Shown: positions 17,160-27,900 of the stretch, piece after piece
How positions within the stretch are numbered: position 1 is the first letter of the stretch
Layout of the letters: each line of letters begins with the position of its first letter
Source of the DNA: Siminovitchia fordii DSM 16014 = CIP 108821
Lineage (GTDB): Bacteria > Bacillota > Bacilli > Bacillales > Bacillaceae_C
Length of the DNA stretch: 64,000 nt
Reading direction: 5' to 3'
NCBI RefSeq assembly: GCF_000374565.1
Contig: NZ_KB894687.1
Span: 158,968 to 222,967, forward strand
The notes under the pieces: model-generated
Seen by the model: the letters and a program-made list of their open reading frames with translations, nothing else
Databases searched by the model: none
Told to the model about the DNA's origin: nothing
Program-made: the position numbers and the translations under genes

Positions 17160-20100
17160 CTATTGAACTTTAGAAATATTGGGGACCTTGCTTTTCGCAA
17201 TAAAAGAGACCTTTGTTCCATGTCCAGGTGTACTTTCGATGTTGAGTCCTGTTCCAAAATGTCGCTTTAATCGCAAGTGGGTATTAATCAGACCGACCCC
17301 GGACTCACTGCCTGCCTTTCTTTCCCTGATCCGTTGTAATGTGTCTTCATCCATTCCATCCCCATCATCTTCTACAGATATCTCTGCACATAATTCGTGG
17401 ACAGTGACCCGAATGAAAATCTTCCCTCCGCGGATACGTTTCATAATGCCATGCCTGATAGCATTTTCAACTAAGGGCTGGATTGTAAGAAATGGGATTT
17501 TGAGTTCTTTGCATTCATCAATTTCCCAAACGACTTGCAGTCTGTTTTCATACCGTACTTGTTCAATATATAGATAAGAGCGTACTATATTTAGTTCTTC
17601 ATCAATAGGAATCAATTCATCCATATTTTGGAATGTGAATTTATACCTTAACAAGTGACTAAGTTCCTCAAGCAAATCACGCATTTTATCCAAGTCAATT
17701 TCACTCAAAGCAATCACGGCATTTAATGTATTGAAAAGAAAATGGGGCTGGATTTGTGCTTGCAGCCAGGCCGCTTCTAACTGCAACTGTTCCTGAACAC
17801 CTTTTTTGATTGTTGTCAACCCCTCAATCCGCGATCTTAATTCTAATACTTCAACCGGTTTTGTCACGTAGTCGTTCGCTCCGGCTAAAAATCCGGCTTG
17901 GATATCCTTTGGCTGACTTCTTGCTGTAAGCAATAAAATAGGCAGCTCTGTGAGTGTAAAGCGTTCTCGAATAATTCGAGTCAACTCATATCCGGACATC
18001 TGGGGCATCATTATGTCTGATATGACCAAATCCCATTCTTGAGTATCCAATAGAGTCAGAGCTTCCATTCCGCTTATTGCTGTAGTGACATCATAAAGTT
18101 CAGAAGGCAATATTGTCTCCAGTACTTGAAGATTGACCGGATCATCATCAACAATCAATATGGCTGGGCGGTCAAAAGTCCTTTCGTTAAAAAGCCTTTG
18201 TTCGACGACCGTTGGCATTTCGTCTTCTTCAATATCAAATAAATTTTTTTCACAAAGCGCTTCAGTTTCAGGTAATAACTCCGAGACTAAGTCCATTTTC
18301 AAAGTCTTCGAATCTGCAAGACTTAGGGAGAATGTAAATTCGGAACCTTCCCCTCTAACAGAAGACACCTTTAATGTCCCACCATGGAGTTCGACTAATT
18401 GCTTAGTTATACTTAATCCTAATCCAAATCCACCCTCGATCATCGTATCTCTGGGATTTGCCTGCTCATAAGGATGGAAGATGTGTTTAAGCATGTTGCT
18501 ATCCATTCCGATCCCGGTGTCTGTAATGACGAAGAAGGCCCTACCCTTCTTTACAAAGGCATCTATGGTAATTTGGCCTTCATTTGTGTATTTGACTGCA
18601 TTATGAAGCAGATTGAAAAAAATCTGGACCACCCTATTTTCATCAGCAAATATCGGAGGGAAATCATCAGGGATTTGATTTACTATTTTCAAAGGTTTGA
18701 CATCCGCTGTAAGTCGCAGTATATCCAATACTCCCGAAACAATGGGCTGAACCTTAATTACATTTTTCTTCAGGTTTGGATTGCCTTCCTGAAGTCCTCT
18801 TACTTCAAGTAAATCATTCAACAACAGTGTCATCCTGCGACCAACGGATAAAATCGTTTCAAGTTCTTTCACACTTCGTTCTTGCAACGAATGCCGTTCT
18901 CTATGCAAAATAGATTGTGACATATTCAACATTCCATGGAGCGGATTTTTAAATTCGTGGGAAGTGTTAGCTAAAAATTGATCCTTATGATCATTCATCC
19001 TTTGTAACGTTGCTGCAAGCTCTTTTGTTTCAGCATGTATTTTAAAGTAATCCTTGAACCAAATGGATACAAAGCATCCAATGGAAATCAATAGATCGAA
19101 CGGATAATGGACAACGCTGATCCCGCTTTCTCGCCATATAATCATCCAAGTAAAATGATGACTGAGTGCGGCTAGAGAAAAGAGGAGCAAAAGATTGTCT
19201 TTTATATCCGTAATGAGTTTTTTCAATATCGCAATCAACACGATCACAATTGTAATGCCACCCAACAGATAATAAACAGGAAATATCGAAATAATTAGTC
19301 GTGGGGTTAACATCATTGTAATTCCAGCAGTGCAAAAGATCAAAACAGAGTAAATTGGAAAGATTCTACACCAATACGGTAGCTGGCGGTGATCTGTGCA
19401 CTGCAGCAATGCGTAACACCCGATTGGAATTACCACATTTGCCAGTCGAAAATCCCACTCATAACCTATGTAAAATAATTGATGGAATAACTTCTCATCA
19501 TGACTTAATAAACTTCCCAATGCTACACAAAGAGAAAGTAAAGAGAAATAGAGCAACTTTTTGTCCTTGCTTCCCAGAAAAAATAAAATGAGTGCGTAAA
19601 CAGAATGCATAAGAAAAATAATGATGGCCAAAAGCTGGATAGAGGAAGAAAATCTTATTTCCTTGGCAATAGCTTCTTCTGAGCCGAATTTAATTGAGCG
19701 GATGATGCCGCTGCCCCGCGTATCCTCATAATTCGCAACTTGAACCACTATTTCAATTAGTCCGCTTTCATCCGCCGTAAACGTGGTGGAATAGGGTAAA
19801 TTTTTTGCGGTGTATCCTATTTCACTTTTTGCTACTTGTCCTGAATTGGCCAAAAGGCGCCCATTGACATAGACTTCAGAAGAACTTCTTACACTCGGCA
19901 AACGAATACTGTAATTAAGATCCTTTTCTGGATTGACATGTAGTAACAGGCGATAAGAACCATATCCAAATGGTGTTGGCTTTTTGGCATTTAATGCTTC
20001 GTTCCATTTCTCAGGGACCTGGATGAGCCCTGGTGCGTCTAAATCAATATTCGACTTCAGTCCGTCTTCCATCAACAGATGTGAGGGGTAAAACTCCCAT

Positions 20101-20276
20101 TCACCATCTAGTAAGAGGACTTCACCTTTTTCTGCATTCCAATCGCGCAAGTCTAATTGCCCATTTTTTATTGACAGTTGTTTTTGATCGCTGAAGGCTT
20201 CCGCCCAAAGAATCCGAGAGCTTGATAGAAAAACTAAAAATATACCTAAAATAAAAAATATATATTGTTTTTTCAT
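17160..20276 (-). CDS. Hybrid sensor histidine kinase: 7TMR-DISM sensor, HisKA kinase, receiver, LytS-type kinase
   Basis: The 1038-residue membrane sensor starts with a signal/anchor segment. It continues with a beta-rich extracytoplasmic 7TMR-DISM-like domain (about 35-205) and seven hydrophobic segments (about 215-400). A HisKA kinase follows with phospho-acceptor H440 (in NTSHEFKN), then its ATPase (NLLHNAVKYT, GGFGLGLSI) and a receiver domain with D754 (ISDIMMPQ). It ends in a second LytS-type kinase with H845 (QPHFLFNTLN) and its own ATPase. This allows a phosphorelay within one chain and output to a separate regulator, plausibly the one at 31832. The RHH gene lies upstream on the same strand. 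No strong ribosome binding site precedes the ATG. Confidence 0.9.
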   Translation of the reverse strand: MKKQYIFFILGIFLVFLSSSRILWAEAFSDQKQLSIKNGQLDLRDWNAEKGEVLLLDGEWEFYPSHLLMEDGLKSNIDLDAPGLIQVPEKWNEALNAKKPTPFGYGSYRLLLHVNPEKDLNYSIRLPSVRSSSEVYVNGRLLANSGQVAKSEIGYTAKNLPYSTTFTADESGLIEIVVQVANYEDTRGSGIIRSIKFGSEEAIAKEIRFSSSIQLLAIIIFLMHSVYALILFFLGSKDKKLLYFSLLSLCVALGSLLSHDEKLFHQLFYIGYEWDFRLANVVIPIGCYALLQCTDHRQLPYWCRIFPIYSVLIFCTAGITMMLTPRLIISIFPVYYLLGGITIVIVLIAILKKLITDIKDNLLLLFSLAALSHHFTWMIIWRESGISVVHYPFDLLISIGCFVSIWFKDYFKIHAETKELAATLQRMNDHKDQFLANTSHEFKNPLHGMLNMSQSILHRERHSLQERSVKELETILSVGRRMTLLLNDLLEVRGLQEGNPNLKKNVIKVQPIVSGVLDILRLTADVKPLKIVNQIPDDFPPIFADENRVVQIFFNLLHNAVKYTNEGQITIDAFVKKGRAFFVITDTGIGMDSNMLKHIFHPYEQANPRDTMIEGGFGLGLSITKQLVELHGGTLKVSSVRGEGSEFTFSLSLADSKTLKMDLVSELLPETEALCEKNLFDIEEDEMPTVVEQRLFNERTFDRPAILIVDDDPVNLQVLETILPSELYDVTTAISGMEALTLLDTQEWDLVISDIMMPQMSGYELTRIIRERFTLTELPILLLTARSQPKDIQAGFLAGANDYVTKPVEVLELRSRIEGLTTIKKGVQEQLQLEAAWLQAQIQPHFLFNTLNAVIALSEIDLDKMRDLLEELSHLLRYKFTFQNMDELIPIDEELNIVRSYLYIEQVRYENRLQVVWEIDECKELKIPFLTIQPLVENAIRHGIMKRIRGGKIFIRVTVHELCAEISVEDDGDGMDEDTLQRIRERKAGSESGVGLINTHLRLKRHFGTGLNIESTPGHGTKVSFIAKSKVPNISKVQ

Positions 20277-20489
20277 TAGAGTTATTGGCGGGCTTTGCCA
20301 ACCCCCACTTTCATGATGGTATTTGTTTTGAGCTTTAATAAGATTTGGCTAAGTTTTATTCTTAAACTAATGCAGCAATTGTTTTTTCAATTGAAGAGAT
20401 TGGTCCGAATAATAATAGTTCACAAAAAGTGATGATGGTACATTGGACAAAAAAATCCCCGCAAAGGGATTTTTACTAAAAGTCACGGG

Positions 20490-20678
20490 TTAAATTATAT
20501 TTCTTGGCAAAAAATATTTGGAATTAAGTCCTTTACTCTTAGCCTTATCGACCTCCACAAACTCCTCAATCCAACTTCTTATTAAAACGGACGGTTGGAG
20601 ATTTTCCTTTTCGCAGGAGGCATAAAACTCTTCTTTTAAATCTTTTGAGATCCGAATGTTTATTTGAGGTCTTTCCAT
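20490..20678 (-). CDS. Ribbon-helix-helix small DNA-binding protein
   Basis: This 62-residue protein has the CopG/Arc pattern: an N-terminal strand (PQINIRIS), helix A (KDLKEEFYASCEKEN), a turn (LQPS) and helix B (VLIRSWIEEFVEV). GGAGGGG lies 8 bases before the ATG. It is upstream of, and on the same strand as, the hybrid kinase, and divergent from the adhesin promoter at 20901-20934. A decayed copy sits at the same place in the downstream duplicate, so it belongs to the ancestral unit. A local regulatory role on the shared intergenic region is inferred. Confidence 0.75.
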   Translation of the reverse strand: MERPQINIRISKDLKEEFYASCEKENLQPSVLIRSWIEEFVEVDKAKSKGLNSKYFLPRNII

Positions 20679-21221
20679 TTTAGATTCCCCTCCATTTACT
20701 TATTTTACATATGTGCAAATCGTAACAGGAACGTCTATACAAAATCTGAATAAAAAGTCTGGATTTTTAACCTTATAGTAAAAGAGTAGCCCTTTTGTAG
20801 TATATGTGTATGTGCAAAGTGAAAATTTCTAAGATTTTTGAAGGTTTATAAATAAGTTTGTCGAATAGTTAAACTTTTTGCTTTTTTATATACAGAACAT
20901 TGTACAGTTTTTGTACAGTTTGTCGAAATATAATATAAAAAATTGTATACAATCATTTTTTTGTTCATTTTAAAGGGATTATCAACGATTAATTTAGTTA
21001 TTTAGAACTGATGTTTATTTCGAAAACTAGTATTTTATTACTGTTTTTTGAATTATTATGAAAAAAATGTATGAATTTGTTGTATAGATTGTATAATTAG
21101 TTCGATATTTAAAATGGATTCCTTATAATTTGCAAAATTATGAATATTAAATAAGGGGGGTGATAAATAAATTGGCTCAATGCAATATTTAAACAAATAT
21201 TAATAATATGGAGGTGGAAAA
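20679..21221. other. AT-rich divergent intergenic region
   Basis: The 540 bases between the RHH gene and the broken adhesin gene are very AT-rich. Apart from the direct-repeat promoter at 20901-20934 no gene is visible. AAGGGGGGTGAT near 21153-21164 precedes a six-codon frame (TTG 21172 to TAA), and GGAGGTGG at 21210-21217 serves the GTG at 21222. Confidence 0.5.
20901..20934 (+). promoter_or_regulatory. Direct-repeat activator site and -10 box of the first adhesin gene
   Basis: TGTACAG occurs at 20901-20907 and 20912-20918, an exact 11-bp period (TGTACAGTTT extends both). TATAAT follows at 20929-20934, 17 bases after the start of the second repeat. The repeats occupy the -35 zone and there is no TTGACA. 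The same layout occurs at 24782-24815. SARP-type activators are known to bind heptamer direct repeats of 11-bp pitch just upstream of the -10 box. Confidence 0.65.
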
Positions 21222-21640
21222 GTGAATCTTACTGGTTTGGTTACCAAAAAGTCGAATATGATATTTAAAAAATACATAATTTTCTTCCATGTGTTTTGGT
21301 AACTTTTAACGGAATGCTTCCTTCGTTTTCCTTGCCAGTCCAAGTGTGGAAACAGGGGGAACAGAGGATTTCGAACAACCCATCATCTCTAAAGATGTTG
21401 ATGGGGAAGAGACGAAAGACATTCAAAAGGGAGAAAGTCATAGCTATCATATTAATATCAAGCTACCTCAAAATATTTCAGGATATGAATCTATTAAGCA
21501 AATTGATCGGATTGGATTGTTGCTCTAGATGTAACTGTACGCTATTCCGTATCCTTTACGTCTCCGAAGGTCGCGGTGACGGTGCCATCTTTAAACTCGC
21601 CCGAAAGAGAAAGTGACCGTCGATCCGAAGGATCCGAAGC
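21222..21640 (+). pseudogene. Broken 5' fragment of a cell-wall adhesin/pilin-like gene
   Basis: GGAGGTGG precedes GTG 21222, which opens a secretion signal (KKYIIFFHVF, then in another frame VTFNGMLPSFSLPVQV). The frame shifts near 21295 and again near 21347, where a third frame gives GTEDFEQPIISKDVDGEET and SYHINIKLPQNISGYESI. That resembles the start of an isopeptide-forming fimbrial (D2-type) domain. Another break follows near 21520. Homology stops at about 21650, where the duplicated kinase begins in the opposite direction. The fragment differs from the N-terminus of the intact adhesin at 24950, so the two units carried different adhesins. It is clearly not functional. Confidence 0.75.
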
Positions 21641-21650
21641 TCGAAATTCA

Positions 21651-24393
21651 CTTTTCACGATAAAGGACACCTTTGTTCCATGTCCAGGTGAACTTTCGAT
21701 TTTAAGTCCTGTTCCGAAGTGCCGTTTTAACCGTAAGTCGGTATTAATCAGGCCGACTCCAGACTCGCTTCCTCTCTTTGTTTCTTTGATCCGCCGTAAT
21801 TTGCTTTCATCCATTCCATCTCCGTCATCATCCACGCATATCTCTGCATATGATTCGTGGACAGAAATCCGAATGAAAATCTTGCCTCCAAGAATGCGTT
21901 TCATAATGCCATGTCGGATTGCATTATCAACTAAAGACTGGATTGTAAGGAACGGGATTTTCAGTTCCCTGCATTCATCGATTTCCCAGATGACTTGGAG
22001 TCTGTTTTCATACCGTACTTGTTCAATATATAGATAGGAGCGTACAATGCTTAGTTCTTCTTCGATAGGAATCAGTTCGTCCATATGTTGAAATTTGAAT
22101 TTATGCCTTAACAAGTGACTGAATTCCTCAAGCAAATTACGCATTTTATCCAAATCAATTTCACTTAGAGCTATCACCGCATTTAAAGTGTTGAAAAGAA
22201 AGTGGGGCTGGATCTGTGCTTGCAGCCAGGCTGCTTCTAATTGCAACTGTTCCTGAACAACGTTTTTGACTGTCGTCAATCCCTCTATCCGTGATCTTAA
22301 CTCTAATACTTCAACCGGTTTTGTCACGTAGTCGTTCGCTCCGGCTAAAAATCCGGCTTGGATATCCTTTGGCTGGCTTCTTGCTGTAAGCAGTAAAATT
22401 GGCAGCTCTGTGAGTGTATAGCGTTCTCGAATAATTCGGGTCAACTCATATCCGGACATCTGGGGCATCATGATGTCTGAGATGATCAAATCCCATTCCT
22501 GCGTATCCAACAAAGCCAGAGCTTCTTTTCCGCTTGTTGCCGTAGTGACATCATAATGTTCAGAAGGCAATATTGTCTCAAGCACTTGAAGATTAACGGG
22601 ATCATCATCAACAATCAATATGGCTGGGCGTTCAAAAGTACTTTCTTTTGCATACAACGACGGAGTTCCAGCTTCTTCAATACCAAATGTGCTTTTTGTC
22701 TGGACTTGTGTAATCTCTGGCGACATTTGTGACGACGATATGGCGACTGAATTCTCTTCCATTTCATTTGAATTCCCGAGACTTAGGGAGAATGTAAATT
22801 CAGAGCCTTTTCCTAGAACGGAGGACACTTCTAATGTCCCGCCATGAAATTCGACCAATTGCTTGCTTATACTTAACCCTAATCCAAATCCACCTTCGAT
22901 CATGGTCTCTTTGGAGTTCGCCTGCTCATAAGAGTTAAACAGGCGCTTAAGCATGTCGTTATCCATTCCGACACCGGTATCCACGATGACGATGAAGGCT
23001 CTTCTTTTCTTTACAAAAGCCCGTATTGTAATCTGACCTTCATTTGTATATTTGACCGCATTATGAAGCAAATTGAAGAAGATTTGGATCAACCGGTTCT
23101 CATCAGCAAATACCGGAGGGAAATCATCTGAAATTTGATTTACAATCTTCAATGACTTGGCATCCCCGATAAATCGAAGCATGTCCAATACTCCAGCAAT
23201 AATGGGCTGAATAGTAATCACTTTTTTCTGCAGCCGGGGCGTGCCTTCCTGAAGACTTCTCACTTCGAGCAAGTCATTCAATAACATCGTCATCCTACGC
23301 CCAACAGATAGAATTGTTTCGAGTTCTTTCACACTTCGTTCTTGCAACGTATGCCGGTCCCTTTCCAAAATAGACTGTGACATGTTCAGCATGCCGTGGA
23401 GCAGATTTTTAAATTCGTGCGAAGTGTTAGCCAAAAATTGATCCTTATGATCATTCATCCTTTGTAACGTTGATGCAAGCTCTTTTGTTTCAGTTTAAAG
23501 TAACCTTTGAACCAAATGGATGTAAAGCATCCAATCGAAATCAAGAGATCAAACGGATAATGGACAACGCTGATTCCGCCTTCCCTCCATGAAATTAACC
23601 AGACAAAATGGTGAATGAGTGCGGCTAGAGAAAAGAGCAGCAAAAGATTCCCTTTAACATCCCGAATAACTTTTCATCATGGCTTAATAGACTCCCCAAT
23701 GTTACACAAAGCGTAAGTAAAGAGAAATAGAGCAGCTTTTTGTCCTTGTTTCCCAGAAAAAATAAAATGAGTGCGTAAACAGAATGCATAAGAAATATAA
23801 TGATGGGCAGAAGCTGGATGGAGGAAGAAAATCTTATTTCCTCGGTAATAGCTTCTTCTGAGCCGAATTTAACTGAGCGGATGATGCCGCTGCCCCGTGT
23901 ATCCTCATAATTCACAGCTTGAACTACTATTTCAATTACTCCGTCTTCATCTGCCGTAAACGTCGTCGAATAAGGCAAGTTTTTTGCGGTATATCCATTA
24001 TTATTTACTGCCACCTGTCCTGATTTGGCCAGAAGGCGTTCATTGACATAGATTTCTGAAGAACTTCGCACGCTCGACAAACGAATACTATAGTTAATAT
24101 CTTTATCCGGATTTACATAAAGAAGCAAGCGATAAGAAGCAAACCCAAATGGTGTTGGGACTTCAGCATTTAATGCTTCATTCCATTTTCATGGTACCTG
24201 GATGAGCTTTGGTACGTTTGTAATCTCTTTCGACTGCTGTCCCTTTTCCATCAATAGACGTGATGGGTAAAACTCCTATTCTCCATCCAGTAAGAGGACT
24301 TCACCTTTCTCTGCGTCCCAGTCGCGCAAGTCTAATTACCCGCTCTTAATGAGTGGTTGTTGTTGATTGCTAAAGGCTTCTGCCCAGAAAATG
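21651..24393 (-). pseudogene. Decayed duplicate of the hybrid histidine kinase
   Basis: From HisKA to the end this copy is highly similar to the kinase at 17160-20276. The N-terminal part is broken. In-frame stops occur early (the VPEKW position reads VP*KW; GQLDL reads G*LDL). About 420 bases encoding membrane segments are deleted near 23680. An 8-base deletion near 23495 shifts the frame just before the HisKA domain. A long open frame (21542-23458) still covers both kinase modules and the receiver, so a soluble fragment might be made if a start is used. Its last 33 codons run into the antisense of the broken adhesin. The original start region is lost. Confidence 0.88.
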
Positions 24394-24408
24394 CTAAAAG
24401 TCATGGGA

Positions 24409-24590
24409 TTAAATTATATTCCTTGGCAATAGATGGTTTGAATTGAGTCTTGTTTTTAGCCTTATCACCCCCTACCACCTCCGTAATCCAATTCTTATTA
24501 AAAGGGAGGTTAGAAATTCTTCCTTTCGCCGGAGGTGTGGAATTCTTCTTTTTTTAAGGGTTTAAAGATCCGTATTTTCTATTTTAGCCC
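24409..24590 (-). pseudogene. Remnant of the duplicated RHH gene
   Basis: The sequence aligns with the intact RHH gene at 20490-20678 (for example AAAAGTCATGGG and TTAAATTATATTCCTTGG against the same region there). Insertions, deletions and stops break the reading frame, and the start codon region is lost. Confidence 0.75.
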
Positions 24591-24781
24591 TGTACATAAA
24601 GATCCCCTTTTAGAAATTTGAATTCATTTATTTAGAAATTCAGCTAAGTTATTCACATAACTTTCCATTAAAAATAAGATTTTTAAATAGAATAAAAATT
24701 CACTTTTTAGACACAAAAAATGACTTTTATCTATTAATGAAAGCGTCCTCTTCAATAAAAAGAACTATTTTCCCATAATCA

Positions 24782-24815
24782 TGTACAGATTTTGTGCAGT
24801 GTTCCAATTCATAAT
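24782..24815 (+). promoter_or_regulatory. Direct-repeat activator site and -10 box of the LPNTA adhesin gene
   Basis: TGTACAG (24782-24788) and TGTGCAG (24793-24799) have an 11-bp period. CATAAT (24810-24815) starts 17 bases after the second repeat, exactly as at 20901-20934, although the surrounding sequence has diverged. A transcript would have an untranslated leader of about 130 bases. That leader contains a second ribosome binding site (AAGGAGGAG near 24873) followed by a three-codon frame from TTG 24889 to TAG. Confidence 0.65.
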
Positions 24816-24949
24816 AGCTAGTTGTTGAGAAAATGATTTATCTGATGATCGGATTTTAAATAATTGATATATAAGGAGGAGCTCGCTTTTGGGGATTTAG
24901 TCAAAATTAAATCAATCTAATCAAATCAAAAAGGAGGAGAATGTTGATT

Positions 24950-27900
24950 ATGAGAAAAAAAGTAGTCCTTATGGCTTATATACTTGTACTAGTTTCACAC
25001 ACAGTCTTAAGCAGTTCAGTGCCACTAACGGCTGTTGCAAAAGAACTGGGAAAAAGTATCTTTACAAATGTAATATTAACGGACAAACAGGGAACAGTCA
25101 TAGACAGAAACGAAAATCCAGGTTATCAGTCTGGCAGAGATGCAGAGGTGAATTTATCCTTCGACTGGTCCTTGGCGGATATGGGAGTGAATGAAGGTGA
25201 CACATATTCGTATAAACTGCCTTCGCAGTTGATTCCAAAAGCAGAAAATGGAAAGTTACTAACATCCGGGAATTCTGACATTGGTACTTACAATGTAGCG
25301 GATGACGGACTTGTGACAGTTGCTTTTAACGGGGAAGCCGGAGCCAATGCTGAAGGGAAGCTGAAAATTAAAGCCAGTTTTAATAAGGAATTTATTACTG
25401 ATAAAGAAGTAATATCGATCCCTTTTACTTTGAATAATCAAGAAAAGATGATTCATGTTTCTTTCCAGGCAGATGCTGTACCTGAAGCCGAAGAAGCTCA
25501 ACGGCAAGATGAAGCGAACAAGAGTGCAGAAGCCGATGTGGAAGACAATGCCAAAAATGAGACAAGAGATACACCTGTAGAAGATACGCAGGATAAAATA
25601 AAGGTTAAATTAGACTCTGATATTCAAGCGTTGAATGGTGAGGAAAAGCGTGATCCAAAACCAATCGAAGAAAATATCATTAAAGATGGAACGCTGGTTT
25701 TAAAAAAGGCAGATGGATCACCGATTCAAGAGGGGGAATTGCTCTCTCCCAAAGAAGGATTAAGAGTTGAATTTGATTGGGCATTGCCAAACGATCACGA
25801 GTATATTGCAGGTGATACATTCGAATTGCAATTACCGGAAAAGCTGGCAATCTATAATGAAATTAATGATGTATTATCTGATGGAGCAACTGTTTTTGGA
25901 ACTTATAAAGTAACAATGGATGGCAAGGTATTGTTTACTTTCAATGAATATATCGAAAAGGCCCCGAATGTTAAAGGCCATTTCTATGTTCAATCGGAAT
26001 TGAGCGAGCAGAAGATAACAAAGGTAGAAAACATTCTAGAATTTAAAGTAATGGATGAAGTGATTAAAGAAATCCCTATAAATGTCAAACCAAAAAGCGG
26101 GCAAGCGATTGCCAAAACAGGGAAGCCAGTTGGCGGATCATTTAATGCAGAGGAAATTGAATGGACGGTTATTGTCAATACATCAAGGGAATCGTTGAAA
26201 AATGCAATGATTCAAGATCCGATATCAGCAGGTCAAGAATTAATTATTGACTCCATTATTTTAAAGGAAGTAGAAGTAGATATAAAAGGAAATGTAATAA
26301 AAGAAAAAGACAATACAGTTGAACTAAATAACAATTCTACTAAAGAAAACCTCGCGTTGGAATTAGGTGATACAAACAAAGCATATAAGCTGATATTCAG
26401 AACGAAAATCAAAGAAGAAGAAAAAGATAAAGAAGGCACCACTTCATACGCCAATACAGCAAAGTTAGTTTCGGATGGTAAAAAAGACGCAGAATCCGGC
26501 ACGACCGTTTCTGTTTCACGTCCGAAATCAATTGAAAAAACATCCAGTCCATTTAATAAAGGTGACCGTACAGTTACATGGACAGTAAATGCGAACTTTA
26601 ATGAAAAGTTACTAAAAGCAGGAGAAACAATTACAGATGAGTTTACATTCACGGTTGGTAACGAAACCTTAAATAATGTATTTGAAGTTGAAAATATCGA
26701 GATTAAGCAAGTGGATTCGTTCAAAAGTGATGGTACGGTTGGAGAAACCTCAATTGCTCCAGAAGACTTATTTGAAATAAATCCTGTTGGAAACAAAATA
26801 ACATACACACTGAAGAAAGATACCAACAAGGCTTTTATCATCAAGTACAATACTAAAGTCAAAGATGGCGCGTATATTACTCATGATGGGAAGATCACGA
26901 ATAAGGTTTCGTTAAACGGGAAAACCTCAGAAAGTAGTCAAGGTGTTTACCAGCAAGTAGGTAAAAAAGGCCATGGAGAAATCAACTATAAAGATAAAAC
27001 AATCGACTGGAGCATTACGATAAATGCTGATAAACAGAAATTGAGCAATTTCGTCTTAACGGATAACTTCTCGGGGTCCGGTCAAAAACTAGTAAAAGAC
27101 TCCATTAAAATTGAACCGGCAGATGAGGATGCAACGATTACTGTTAATGATAGTGACGAAGGATTTATCATTGACTTTGGTAATATTACCGAAGCTTACA
27201 TCATTAAATATCAGACTAAGTTTACGTATGATTTTGGCAGCAAGAAAGAAAAACCAAACTTTACTAACGGTTTACACTTATCCTATAAAACTAGTGATGG
27301 GAAAGACTATAACCTTGATATTACGGATCAGGTAAACCCGAACAATGAAACGAAAAATAATGGTGTTAAAAGCGGTGAAGTAGATAATGAAACAAAAGAA
27401 ATTACATGGACCGTTGATGTTAACTACAACCAGCTAAGCCTGGATAATGCAGAGTTTATTGATAAAATTGCTGAAAACCAATCTTTAGTGGATGGTTCGG
27501 TTAAAGTTTATGAGACAGCCATAGAGAAAGTAGGCGGCGTAACAGTGGGAGAGGAAGTGAAAGACCTTCCAATAACCAATGTTAACAACGAAGTTAAGAT
27601 TGATTTAGGTAACATTAATCAAAGTTATCGCGTTGTATTTAAAACAATCGATAAAGATGGTATTTATAACAGTAATGAAAAATATGAAAACACAGCGAAG
27701 TTTATTCCGCGTGAAGGGGAAGAACATAACTTAAAAGCACATGTTACATTGCCTCACCAAGGAGAGTTTTTAGATAAAAAAGGTGTGCACAATAAAGATG
27801 ATTGGACAATTGATTGGACAATCGAAGTAAATAAATCAAAATCTAAATTAACAGACATAACCATAACAGATAGTTTAGGTGATGAGAGTTTACAGGTTTT

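Noticed and set aside
26233-26862. 209-codon minus-strand frame inside the adhesin gene
   Set aside because: It is complementary to the adhesin coding sequence. The Ser/Phe/Val-rich translation is what antisense of a Lys/Glu/Asn-rich gene gives.
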